DNA from: Gemmatimonadota bacterium | GTDB lineage: Bacteria > Gemmatimonadota > Gemmatimonadetes > Gemmatimonadales > Gemmatimonadaceae | DNA: 64,000 bases | NCBI GenBank assembly: GCA_003134685.1 | Contig: PLCA01000016.1 | Span: forward strand, 237,988 to 301,987 | Direction: 5' to 3' | Shown: positions 28,264 through 35,460 of the stretch, piece after piece | Layout: each line of letters starts with the position of its first letter | Position numbering within the stretch: position 1 is the stretch's first letter | The notes under the pieces: generated by a model | Database searches by the model: none | What the model was told of the DNA's origin: nothing | What the model saw: only the letters and a program-made list of their open reading frames with translations | Translations under genes and position numbers: made by a program

Positions 28264-28290
28264 GGAGCACATGCTCTCAAGTGGGGGAGA

Positions 28291-28536
28291 GTGGATCCTC
28301 TGTTGATATTCGTCGTTGTTGTGGCCGCGGGCGCCGGCGCTGGCGTCTACGGTCTCAGCGTGCGCGATCTCATTCGGCGCGGTCGCCTTCACCGCCAGAA
28401 GGAGCGCCTGCTCCGCGAAGGCCGACTGCCCGCACAGCCAGGTGAACGCGTACCTTGCCCCGAGTGCGCCGAGGCGATCCTTCCGCAAGCGCGGCGATGC
28501 CCCTACTGCCGGTCCGTCGTTACCGGGCGGGTGTAG
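28291..28536 (+). CDS. Cassette 2: small membrane-anchored zinc-ribbon protein
   Basis: This 81-residue protein has an N-terminal membrane helix (LLIFVVVVAAGAGAGVYGL), a basic linker and a C-terminal rubredoxin-type zinc ribbon with CPEC and CPYC knuckles. The start is a GTG preceded by a GGGGGAGA stretch. The role is unknown; zinc ribbons of this kind commonly mediate protein or nucleic-acid contacts. The gene is the only one in its cassette. Confidence 0.75.
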   Translation: MDPLLIFVVVVAAGAGAGVYGLSVRDLIRRGRLHRQKERLLREGRLPAQPGERVPCPECAEAILPQARRCPYCRSVVTGRV

Positions 28537-28557
28537 TTCGGGAGAAACGCGCCGCCC

Positions 28558-28649
28558 GCCTAACGAATGTTGCAGCTGACAAGCACTTTTCGGATGCGGC
28601 TTCGCCGCGATGGTGGTAGTGTGCTTGCAGCTGAACTTGGGCGTTAGGT
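28558..28649 (+). repeat. attC 2 (92 bp)
   Basis: R'' is GCCTAAC at 28558-28564 and R' is GTTAGGT at 28643-28649. The interior is nearly identical to attC 1, including the GCGGC-TTC-GCCGC hairpin. Confidence 0.95.
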
Positions 28650-28667
28650 AGCAGCACGGTGGATCGC

Positions 28668-29123
28668 ATGATCGAACTCAAAACGAAGCGCCTCGACTTG
28701 CGAGAGACCGATCAATCCGATGCCAGTCTTCTGAGCAAACTTCAGGCACGCGAGGGCGTGGCAGACTACATCGGTGAGTTCCGTATCAAGCCGCCTAATT
28801 CCCATTTCTTCACAATCCTTCGGAAGCAAACACGACTTGGCCAAGTCTCCTTAGTGGCTCGGGCTGGTCTTGCGTCAAATGGGTTCGAAATCATTTGTGC
28901 GTTACTCCCGGAAGCTGAGGGCTGCGGTATTGCTACCGAAGCATGCCAACGCGTCTTCCAGTGGGCGCTCGAAGACTTACACCTATCAGTCATCTTCGCA
29001 CGCGTGCACGAAGACAATCGGGAGAGCCTTGCCCTGATCGGCAGGCTAGGGATGGAAGAACATGCGCCACGAAATGCCGACGGTGAAACGATATATGTGA
29101 AGCATCTCTTACCTGCTACCTAA
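28668..29123 (+). CDS. Cassette 3: GNAT acetyltransferase (RimJ/RimL-like)
   Basis: The 151-residue protein resembles the Acetyltransf_3 family that acetylates N-termini or small molecules. It begins IELKTKRLDLRETDQSDA and has the EGCGIATEACQRVFQWA acetyl-CoA loop and HEDNRESLALIGRLGMEE motif B. An upstream GTG at 28659 is an alternative start; ATG 28668 follows a GGTGGA stretch. The stop codon TAA lies inside R'' of the next attC. GNAT genes are frequent integron cargo, but the substrate is unknown. Confidence 0.85.
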   Translation: MIELKTKRLDLRETDQSDASLLSKLQAREGVADYIGEFRIKPPNSHFFTILRKQTRLGQVSLVARAGLASNGFEIICALLPEAEGCGIATEACQRVFQWALEDLHLSVIFARVHEDNRESLALIGRLGMEEHAPRNADGETIYVKHLLPAT

Positions 29124-29211
29124 CGAACGTTGCAGCAGACGGGCGCGACAAAGTCGTTGGGTTGTGTATGTTCAAAGTAGAATCGCCCGCAGCTGAACTG
29201 GGGCGTTAGGT
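29118..29211 (+). repeat. attC 3 (94 bp, variant centre)
   Basis: R'' is ACCTAAC at 29118-29124, overlapping the stop codon of the acetyltransferase. R' is GTTAGGT at 29205-29211. The outer arms match the family, but the centre differs from attC 1 and lacks the GCGGC hairpin. Confidence 0.93.
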
Positions 29212-29216
29212 GGCGC

Positions 29217-29762
29217 GTGAGACGCTTTAGCAGATTCCTAGCATGTACGGTCGCTTCGATATTGGTCGGCGGGTGCCATCACGCCGCGCCCGTGCCGGAA
29301 CCACCGCGCTCTGAGGACGTTCGCAGCACAGCCCGGTCAGCGCTGGTCGGACTCAACCGCGACACCCTTCGCGTCGACGTGACTGTCTTGAATACTGCTA
29401 AAACTCCACGAGCGCTCCAAACTTGGGTTTGCGGTGGTAATCCGCTGGTAATCAAAGTTCAAAGAGATGGCAGAATCTGGGATTCCGGCAACTGGTACGA
29501 GGAAAGGATGCGACCGCCGGTGGTCCGCGATTCTACGGGAAAGGTGATTCCGTTTATTTTCGTATGCAGCGCAATGATGGTGCGGGAGCTCCCGCCCGGG
29601 CGTTCAGTTCTAGCCTATTCCAGTTCAACGCCGGTGCGAGAAGTTCTCGGTGATTCATTGCCGCCCGGCCGCTACCAGATCAGAGCTTTCTTCTCGCTAA
29701 ACCGACGCAGCGTTAAGGGAATACCTGCTGGTGAGGTCGAGCTCGGCGCGCCGCCCACCTAA
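29217..29762 (+). CDS. Cassette 4: predicted lipoprotein with an immunoglobulin-like region
   Basis: This 181-residue protein starts with GTG five bases after R'. The signal peptide ends in a lipobox (ILVGGCHHA). The mature protein alternates beta strands (LRVDVTVLNTAKTPRAL, then GRYQIRAFFSLNRRS) like the fibronectin or Ig-like domains of secreted proteins; no enzyme motif is seen. TAA falls within R'' of attC 4. The function is unknown. It resembles the cassette-11 lipoprotein at 35461 in domain style. Confidence 0.7.
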   Translation: MRRFSRFLACTVASILVGGCHHAAPVPEPPRSEDVRSTARSALVGLNRDTLRVDVTVLNTAKTPRALQTWVCGGNPLVIKVQRDGRIWDSGNWYEERMRPPVVRDSTGKVIPFIFVCSAMMVRELPPGRSVLAYSSSTPVREVLGDSLPPGRYQIRAFFSLNRRSVKGIPAGEVELGAPPT

Positions 29763-29887
29763 CGGTAGTTGCAGCAGACGAGCGCTCGCTTCAAGGAATT
29801 AAGGTTGATCGCTCTTCGAGTCTTAACGAGTTTTAGTTTGTCGCGCTCACTTGGATGGGCGCTCGCAGCTGAACTTGGGCTTTAGGT
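29757..29887 (+). repeat. attC 4 (131 bp) with a mutated crossover base
   Basis: R'' is ACCTAAC at 29757-29763. The 3' core reads TTTAGGT at 29881-29887 where every other complete site has GTTAGNY, so the invariant G beside the cleavage point is T. The central segment is longer than in the 92-bp sites and shares GAGCGCTCGCTT with attC 8. Confidence 0.9.
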
Positions 29888-29903
29888 GGACCTAAGAGGA
29901 GCT

Positions 29904-30257
29904 ATGGACACTAAATGGCGACGAGTTCGTTGGGGCGCGATGCGCGGTGCGCTCGTTGGCGTGTCGCTCGCAGCGTTGCTCCTCGCGATCTTCGCAATCA
30001 ACATCTGGCAGGGCGAGACAGCAACAACAGCCGGGATGGGAGTCGGAATTCTCTCATGGCTTGCCAGCGTACCGGCCGGCCTCGTTCTTCTTTTTGCCGC
30101 GGTTCCTGCCCTCGAAGCGCTGGGCTTTCATGAAAGCATCGCTAGGAATATGGCGGTGATCCTGACCTTGGGCGTCTGCGGCAACTGGGCGATTCTCGGA
30201 GCGATCTATGGCGCTGTGCGGGGATCGCGCGGCAAGGCTGCGGCACCGGCCACCTAA
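29904..30257 (+). CDS. Cassette 5: small integral membrane protein
   Basis: The 117-residue protein has three or four predicted transmembrane helices (for example VGVSLAALLLAIFAINI and GVGILSWLASVPAGLVLL). The GTG at 29886 lies inside the attC core; the ATG at 29904 is preceded directly by AAGAGGAG and is the better start. The TAA is in R'' of attC 5. No domain is recognised. Confidence 0.72.
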   Translation: MDTKWRRVRWGAMRGALVGVSLAALLLAIFAINIWQGETATTAGMGVGILSWLASVPAGLVLLFAAVPALEALGFHESIARNMAVILTLGVCGNWAILGAIYGAVRGSRGKAAAPAT

Positions 30258-30344
30258 CGAACGTTGCAGCTGACGAGCACTTTTTCAGATGCGGCTTCGC
30301 CGCAATGGTTGTAACGTGCTTGCAGCTGAACTAAGGCGTTAGGT
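30252..30344 (+). repeat. attC 5 (93 bp)
   Basis: R'' is ACCTAAC at 30252-30258 and R' is GTTAGGT at 30338-30344. It carries the GCGGC-TTC-GCCGC centre with one added T compared with attC 1. Confidence 0.95.
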
Positions 30345-30375
30345 GGACATAACCGCTGTGTTCACGGAGTAACCG

Positions 30376-30897
30376 GTGCGCCAAGAGGTCGTTGAGCAAT
30401 TCACCTTTCGCAATGGCGATCTGAGTGTCACCGTCACAGAGGCCGTTATCGATACCGGCGCCCAGAATACCTACATCACTCAGCCGATCGTAGATGCGTT
30501 GAAGTTGAATCCGTTGCGAACGATGCCCGTTGGCTTCGCTGCCGGCCGGGGCTCCATAGCAATCGTGTATGACTGCCTCGTCGCCTGGACTATTTATGAG
30601 AGCCAGGGTTTCCATTCGCGTCAAGAAGTCCTTTGTCTAGCAGACAGCGACGAAGTCTTGATCGGATTTGATTTTCTAACGCGCCACGAGCTCACAGTCG
30701 ATATGTCCAATCTCGGGCTAATTGGAACGGCGCCTCGTAACGCAATTCCGCTTACGGGCGGTGGATTTGTTCTTAATCCCCCGCGTGGATTCGTTCTCGA
30801 GCGCAATCGTATTCGCGCAGAAGCTGCAAAGCCCGGCGATGTGCTTCGCCCGCATCCGGCGTGGCGATTCACCGTTCCAACAATTGTGAAACGATGA
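30376..30897 (+). CDS. Cassette 6: retropepsin-like (clan AA) aspartic protease-like protein
   Basis: The 173-residue protein has the single-domain retropepsin pattern: the catalytic triad motif AVIDTGAQNTYI near residue 28, and LIGFDFLTRHELTVDM near residue 96, which fits the hydrophobic-Gly second motif of clan AA proteins. No signal peptide is visible. Such proteins form dimers with one Asp from each subunit. A GTG start at 30376 follows GGAG at a suitable distance. No viral or retroelement genes are nearby, so this is a lone integron-borne aspartyl-protease fold. It could also be a non-catalytic fold relative. Confidence 0.72.
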   Translation: MRQEVVEQFTFRNGDLSVTVTEAVIDTGAQNTYITQPIVDALKLNPLRTMPVGFAAGRGSIAIVYDCLVAWTIYESQGFHSRQEVLCLADSDEVLIGFDFLTRHELTVDMSNLGLIGTAPRNAIPLTGGGFVLNPPRGFVLERNRIRAEAAKPGDVLRPHPAWRFTVPTIVKR

Positions 30898-30915
30898 GCG
30901 GGACATCGCCCTGCC

Positions 30916-31007
30916 ACCTAACGAACGTTGCAGCAGGTAAGCACTTTTCGGATGCGGCTTCGCCGCAATGGTGGTAGTGTGCTTGCAGCTGAACTAGGGC
31001 GTTAGCC
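30916..31007 (+). repeat. attC 6 (92 bp)
   Basis: R'' is ACCTAAC at 30916-30922 and R' is GTTAGCC at 31001-31007. The interior is the standard family, with GCAGGTAAGCAC instead of GCTGACAAGCAC. Confidence 0.95.
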
Positions 31008-31073
31008 GGATGCCTCGGGGCGCGCTTGCACCGGAGGGGAAACCGGACTGGCCCAGTATACGTTTCCCTTCGC

Positions 31074-32117
31074 ATGGTTATCGCTCGCACATCTCTGCAC
31101 GTCCTGTCGCTTTTCCTGGCAACCGTCTCCGCGGCGACCGTGTGTGGACAGGGTCAGCCCTCGTCCCTGCGCCCTGCGGTTGCCAGTAAGGATGGGTTTT
31201 GGCAGACATCGAGTCTTCGTGAAGATGCTGAGCTGAGTGCCGCTGCGCTGAAGGCGCACGAGGCGCTCTGTCAGCGGACAGGCGCGGACGCCTGTCTGGT
31301 GATCCATCATGACCGTATCGTGCAGGAATGGTACTCCGCGCGCTACACGACGCCGATGTATGCCATGTCCTCCACGAAATCCGTGGCGGGCTTGCTGACC
31401 GGTATGCTGATCGATGACGGCCGTCTCCAGAGTGCCGATGCCTCCGTCTGCAGCTTGATCGCGACATGGTGTTCGGGACGTCGAGCCAACGTGACCGTGC
31501 GTCATTTGCTCACTATGACATCCGGGCTGCCGATGATGCAGGACAGCAGCGTTGGCTTCGTGAGCGACAAGAATGCCTACGTGATGCATCTCGTGCCGAC
31601 GTCCGAGCCAGGTGCCACCTGGGCATATAGCAATGAAGGGGCGCAGCTACTATCACCGATATTGGATCGAGCGGCCGGAGAGCCAATTCAAGACTATGCG
31701 CAGCGCCGTTTGTTCGCACCGCTCGGTATGGATAGCACTCGGCTACGCGTGTACCCGGACCATGCATGGACGTACGCCGACATGGAGACGACGGCTCGCG
31801 ACTTCGCCCGTATCGGGGTTCTGATGTTGCACCAAGGAAAGTGGAATGGGCGGCAGATTGTTAGCTCAGAATGGGTCAAACGGTCAACGCGGCCCTCGCA
31901 ATCACTGAACCCGCGCTACGGTCTACTGTGGTGGATTGATCCGGAAATCCGTGGGTACGCGGCGCATGGTCACCTCGATACCGATCTGCACGTAATTCCC
32001 GATCTCGATTTGGTCATCGTTCGAATGCAGTCGAAGCCCGTCGCGGGCGTTGCTGAAGGGGAGTACGAACGGGAGGGGTTACGGCTTTTCCGGAGCTTGG
32101 TCCCTCAGCGGAACTGA
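31074..32117 (+). CDS. Cassette 7: secreted serine hydrolase of the beta-lactamase/PBP-like fold (class C family)
   Basis: A signal peptide (SLHVLSLFLATVSAATVCGQ) leads to a Beta-lactamase_2-type (PF00144) domain. The nucleophile motif is S-x-x-K in MSSTKSVAG near residue 99. The second motif is Y-x-N in WAYSNEGAQ near residue 185, and the HGH-like third motif is AAHGHLDT near the C-terminus. This fold covers esterases, D-aminopeptidases and class C beta-lactamases; resistance cannot be inferred. The ATG at 31074 suits the signal peptide; an upstream TTG at 31026 is an alternative. It is the only gene of its 1.2-kb cassette. Confidence 0.85.
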   Translation: MVIARTSLHVLSLFLATVSAATVCGQGQPSSLRPAVASKDGFWQTSSLREDAELSAAALKAHEALCQRTGADACLVIHHDRIVQEWYSARYTTPMYAMSSTKSVAGLLTGMLIDDGRLQSADASVCSLIATWCSGRRANVTVRHLLTMTSGLPMMQDSSVGFVSDKNAYVMHLVPTSEPGATWAYSNEGAQLLSPILDRAAGEPIQDYAQRRLFAPLGMDSTRLRVYPDHAWTYADMETTARDFARIGVLMLHQGKWNGRQIVSSEWVKRSTRPSQSLNPRYGLLWWIDPEIRGYAAHGHLDTDLHVIPDLDLVIVRMQSKPVAGVAEGEYEREGLRLFRSLVPQRN

Positions 32118-32146
32118 TTTCGATACTTAAGCTCCGGTGTTGCACC

Positions 32147-32238
32147 GGCTAACAAACGTTGCAGCCGACAAGCACTTTTCGGATGCGGCTTCGCCGCAAT
32201 GGTTGTACTGTGCTTGCAGCTGAACTCGGGCGTTAGAC
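32147..32238 (+). repeat. attC 7 (92 bp)
   Basis: R'' is GGCTAAC at 32147-32153 and R' is GTTAGAC at 32232-32238. R'' departs from the RYYYAAC consensus but is the exact complement of the cassette's own left end (GTTAGCC at 31001). Confidence 0.95.
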
Positions 32239-32262
32239 AGCAACTAAAGGCTTGGCAACTGA

Positions 32263-32652
32263 ATGAATCCTAAATTCAATTTCGCGCCAGTTAGTGGCGC
32301 ACAATCAGGCCTACTGAGGTTTGCTTCGGCGTGGTTGGTTTTCAATGGAGTCGTTTACGGACTGCTTGTCGTCGCAGCTGTCGTCCGATTCGGCTTTAGC
32401 CACCAGCTCCCAGCGCCGACGATTCTAGTTGTCTTCGTCCTTCTTATCCAAGCGACGTCAGCTGGTGGGATTGTATGGTCTGGGTCATTGCTGGCACGCG
32501 GCAGACGCCTTGGGGGTTACCTCGCCCTTGGGTTTGTTGTCCTACCAATCGTGTTCGCCGCTTTAAGTGGTGCGCCGCTCGACATATTTGAAGTCGCTTT
32601 CGCTGTGCTCGGAGTGCTCGTATTGGTGCTCTGCTGGCATGAGCTAAAATGA
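32263..32652 (+). CDS. Cassette 8: four-helix integral membrane protein
   Basis: The 129-residue product has four strongly hydrophobic helices (FNGVVYGLLVVAAVVRFGF, then PAPTILVVFVLLIQATSAGG, YLALGFVVLPIVFAALS and FEVAFAVLGVLVLVLCW). No catalytic motif is seen. It ends 57 bp before attC 8. The family is not recognised. It is another envelope-located product in this array. Confidence 0.72.
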   Translation: MNPKFNFAPVSGAQSGLLRFASAWLVFNGVVYGLLVVAAVVRFGFSHQLPAPTILVVFVLLIQATSAGGIVWSGSLLARGRRLGGYLALGFVVLPIVFAALSGAPLDIFEVAFAVLGVLVLVLCWHELK

Positions 32653-32709
32653 GCCTCATCTAATGCTGCTCGGTGTCAACATTGGTGTCGATCTGGTACC
32701 CGCGTTGCA

Positions 32710-32807
32710 GTCTAACGAACGTTGCAGCAGACGAGCGCTCGCTTTAAGGAACTAAGGTTGATCGCAACTAGAGTAGAGTCGCTCGCAGCTGAACTGGGGC
32801 GTTAGGT
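32710..32807 (+). repeat. attC 8 (98 bp, variant centre)
   Basis: R'' is GTCTAAC at 32710-32716 and R' is GTTAGGT at 32801-32807. The centre shares GAGCGCTCGCTT and AAGGTTGATCGC with attC 4, indicating a second attC sub-lineage in the array. Confidence 0.94.
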
Positions 32808-32903
32808 CGCGAGCAAGCGCACGCGAATTACGAGGCGTTGTCGCCGTTGGTGCGGTGGCTGAATGGCGCGCTCGGATTCAGACCCTCCCTCCATGGATGA
32901 CCC

Positions 32904-34073
32904 ATGACTTATCGGATCAGAACAGTTTGTCTTTTTCTGTGCGGTTTGACCAGCGACCTTGCCGCACAAACTCCTCCGCCGAGCGTAACAACCAGCTTCG
33001 GTGTCGATACGACAATCAGCGAAGTCCGCGACATTGTTCGCCTTACCAGAGCTTATCTCGCACAACCGGATGTATCAGCCCGCAGCCGAGGATTGTGGAG
33101 TAAATCACCCGTCGATGCTCGCTATGGCGATCTGGCGATGGAAGCCTACACGGGTTTCCCGGCAACAATCATCGGTGTCACGGGCGCAGCTCCGGGAGAT
33201 AGCGTTTTCGCCGTCAAGATCATTTACGGACCCGCTGATAGTAGCGGAACAACTTTGCGCCCGATCACCTTGCAGCGACTTTACGCCGTGCGCGCTCCGG
33301 GCTCACCGTATGGCTGGCAGTTCTCCTCTCCGTTACCGCGCCTTACGCGCCCGTGGGCACACAGAGACTTCGGGAGGATCACCTATTGGTACGCGCCGGG
33401 CATCACACAGTCGTCGACAAAGGGACTTCGAGCCTCCCGCTTCGTTGATTCCGTAGCGAAGCTTTTTTCAGTGAAGCCTCCGTCGCATCTCGATGCATAC
33501 CTCACTGCGACTATGGATGAGGGCTTGCGGCTCATCGGTTTGGATTTCTCGCTCGAGAATTCAGGACCGGGAAGCGGCTTCGGCGGCCGTGGGGGTGGTG
33601 CTGGGGATTATCTCATTCTCAGCGATCCGCGAGTCGGCGAAGCGTACTTGCACGAATTGGTTCATTCGGTGCTCGGACCGACCCTCCAGAGCAGGAACTC
33701 CCTCTTCAATGAAGGTGTTGCGTCCTGGCTGGGTGGATCAGGAAATCTGTCACCGCGTGAGCTCTACACCGGCTTGGAGGCTTACCAGCGTTCGCATACG
33801 AACATTTCGATGCTCGACGTCCTTCAGGGAGGCGGCGGCGAGGACCATGACGCTGTCGTAGCGTTGTATGGAACACGCGCGCTAATCGCTGATTCCATTT
33901 ACAGAAGCTCGGGCATTCCTGGATTGAAACGATTCGCCCAGGTCACCGGCAGGCCTGCCGATTTGATCGTAGCACTTCCCGGTTACATCGCCGGAATGGG
34001 CACCGATCCGAATCTATGGTGGCGATCTGAAACCGCCGCTGCCGTCAAACGCACTGCCCCCGCTGGCAACTGA
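32904..34073 (+). CDS. Cassette 9: secreted gluzincin-like metallopeptidase
   Basis: The 389-residue protein has a signal peptide (VCLFLCGLTSDLAAQ) and a zinc-binding site HELVH at residues 250-254. A NEG motif follows (LFNEGVASWLGG, Glu near 270), giving the HExxH-x(15)-E third-ligand spacing of the MA/gluzincin clan. A Gly-rich loop (GSGFGGRGGGAG) precedes the helix. The N-terminal 200 residues are beta-rich and of unknown fold. It is likely an exported or periplasmic peptidase. It starts 96 bp after R' of attC 8. Confidence 0.75.
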   Translation: MTYRIRTVCLFLCGLTSDLAAQTPPPSVTTSFGVDTTISEVRDIVRLTRAYLAQPDVSARSRGLWSKSPVDARYGDLAMEAYTGFPATIIGVTGAAPGDSVFAVKIIYGPADSSGTTLRPITLQRLYAVRAPGSPYGWQFSSPLPRLTRPWAHRDFGRITYWYAPGITQSSTKGLRASRFVDSVAKLFSVKPPSHLDAYLTATMDEGLRLIGLDFSLENSGPGSGFGGRGGGAGDYLILSDPRVGEAYLHELVHSVLGPTLQSRNSLFNEGVASWLGGSGNLSPRELYTGLEAYQRSHTNISMLDVLQGGGGEDHDAVVALYGTRALIADSIYRSSGIPGLKRFAQVTGRPADLIVALPGYIAGMGTDPNLWWRSETAAAVKRTAPAGN

Positions 34074-34083
34074 CGCCACCTGC

Positions 34084-34194
34084 ATGGAACCGCAGACTGC
34101 GTTCAGCTCCGAAAGCGGCCGCACCTATCAGCTCGCCGAGCTGATTGGCAGAGGCGGCAACCTCCGGTTGAAGCTCCGTGACACCGCGGCCTAA
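34084..34194 (+). CDS. Short ORF at the end of cassette 9 (possible remnant of a second cassette)
   Basis: Thirty-six residues begin at ATG 34084 (MEPQTAFSSESGRTYQLAEL) and stop in the TAA of R'' of attC 9, just as neighbouring cassette genes do. The sequence has no recognised domain, and it may be non-coding. Its coincidence with R'' and the mismatch of R'' to the cassette start suggest a lost internal cassette junction. Confidence 0.35.
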   Translation: MEPQTAFSSESGRTYQLAELIGRGGNLRLKLRDTAA

Positions 34195-34323
34195 CGGTCG
34201 TTGCAGCATGACGAGCGCGGCAAAGTCATTAGGTTTCCCGCCGGTAGAGCGTCGCGCCTGCGGCGCGCAATTTCTTCTGCGCATATTTAATCGTGCGCTC
34301 GCAGCTGAACTTGGGCGTTAGGC
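34189..34323 (+). repeat. attC 9 (135 bp, long centre)
   Basis: R'' is GCCTAAC at 34189-34195 and R' is GTTAGGC at 34317-34323. The centre is extended and includes a CGCGCC-TGC-GGCGCG hairpin in place of the short GCGGC hairpin. Confidence 0.93.
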
Positions 34324-34349
34324 GCACCAATCGACATCTTCCCCCAACG

Positions 34350-34898
34350 ATGAAGGCCGTCCTCAGCTCCGCTAATGCGCTCTGGCGAAAGGCAGAGCGA
34401 GAGGCATATCGAGCCCTCCACGCCAAGTCCAAACAACACAAAGCCGATCATTTCTTCAATTTTTGTGTGACAGCCCATTCGTTACGGGATTTCTTTTTCG
34501 AGCAGCGTAACATTCCTCGCGGGACGGTCCGCGATCCGTACTACGCGCAGTGGAATGCTGAGCCTCTGCTGGTAGCCGTCGAGGAGATCGCTAATCTCTC
34601 GAAGCACTTTCAATTGCGCGACCGAAAGAATTGGCAACCCCGGCAGCTACAGACTCGCCGCGTCGTTCACAAACCTGGCACCGACGTAGACGTTTACGTA
34701 TCACCAACTGGTGCGATCAGGACCATCCCGCGCCCGTCGCGGGACATCGTAATCACGACGAGTGACGGCGCGCGACATTGGTTGTGGGAGTTTCAGATAG
34801 ATATCCTCGACTACTGGCGGACCTTTCTTCGCAACAACGGAATTCGTGTGTACCGCCAGTCGGTCAAGGAAATGCTAGATCGTGCACCGGGCGCCTAA
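34350..34898 (+). CDS. Cassette 10: hypothetical protein
   Basis: The product is 182 residues with MKAVLSSANALWRKAEREAY at the start and no signal peptide. It is soluble and rich in Arg/Trp/Phe pairs, with SKHFQLRDRKNWQP and DILDYWRTFLRNNGI. No family is recognised. It begins 26 bp after R' of attC 9, and its TAA lies in the R'' of attC 10. The longer open frame starting at 34293 would begin within attC sequence and is unlikely. Confidence 0.7.
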   Translation: MKAVLSSANALWRKAEREAYRALHAKSKQHKADHFFNFCVTAHSLRDFFFEQRNIPRGTVRDPYYAQWNAEPLLVAVEEIANLSKHFQLRDRKNWQPRQLQTRRVVHKPGTDVDVYVSPTGAIRTIPRPSRDIVITTSDGARHWLWEFQIDILDYWRTFLRNNGIRVYRQSVKEMLDRAPGA

Positions 34899-34918
34899 CG
34901 AACGTTGCAGCTGACAAG
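34893..34918 (+). repeat. attC 10, 5' half only, cut by an IS-like element
   Basis: R'' is GCCTAAC at 34893-34899, followed by the family spacer and left arm to GACAAG. The sequence then leaves the attC at 34919, where the IS3-like remnant begins. The complementary right half and R' are missing from this position. Confidence 0.88.
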
Positions 34919-35337
34919 GGTTCTTGCACCACTTTTGTAGACACTTCCACCTAACCAGCATGGAGTGTCAACTATGCCACGATCGGGTCCACGCGCAGTG
35001 CGGAAGTACAGCGACGAGTTCAAGCTGACTGCTGTGCGACTCAGTCAGCAGCCGGGGTTGCAAGTGAAGAGCGTGGCTGCTGCGCTCACGATTCATCCCT
35101 TCATGCTGTCGAAGTGGCGTAAGGATGCGCGGGACGGCTGCTGTGTACCGCAATTGGACGAGGCACTTTGGGAAGCGTAGGTTGACTTCTAAGAGCGGGG
35201 GTAGGCGATGGAGACGCATCGGCGGGGAGCGGACGGGTGGCTTTAAGCGGGCGGCAGTAGCTTTACTCACCGTCCACCAAACCCGGCGCATCTCACTCGG
35301 CCCAGTCGACTTCGAACGCGCGGTGCAAGTAGCTTAG
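34919..35337 (+). mobile_element. Internally deleted IS3-like element, copy A
   Basis: The left end GGTTCTTGCACC (34919) is an imperfect inverted match of the right end GGTGCAAGTAGC (35322-35333), 10 of 12 positions. Between them lie the OrfA N-terminus and a C-terminal OrfB-like sequence (TRRISLGPVDFERAVQVA). A stem-forming GACACTTCCA...TGGAGTGTC lies near the left end. The catalytic core of OrfB is deleted, so it cannot move itself. Confidence 0.8.
34974..35180 (+). pseudogene. IS3-family transposase OrfA N-terminus (copy A), truncated
   Basis: The frame from ATG 34974 encodes MPRSGPRAVRKYSDEFKLTA, then a helix-turn-helix region ending HPFMLSKWRKDARDG, as in IS3-family OrfA. It then runs into unrelated residues (CCVPQLDEALWEA) and stops at 35180, because the rest of OrfA and most of OrfB are gone. 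A second fragment carries the OrfB C-terminus near 35268-35337. Confidence 0.82.
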
Positions 35338-35460
35338 GAGTGTATCCACGGAACCGGGTACAGCTCAATGGGGTCAATCACTATCTAGGCACTCATCAAT
35401 CCTGAAATCGGGCTTACCGTGAGCATCTTACTGGCGTCAATAATGCAGCCTCTTTCGCAT

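Noticed and set aside
28005-28280. Minus-strand ORFs across attC (28005-28280, 30869-31090, 34229-34478) that encode similar peptides such as NALVQLQAHYHHCG
   Set aside because: They are antisense readings of the attC repeat, and their similarity comes from the repeat itself, not from protein conservation.
31074-32117. Calling the cassette 7 enzyme a beta-lactam resistance gene
   Set aside because: The SxxK and YxN motifs only show the fold, which is shared by many esterases and peptidases. Nothing indicates resistance.
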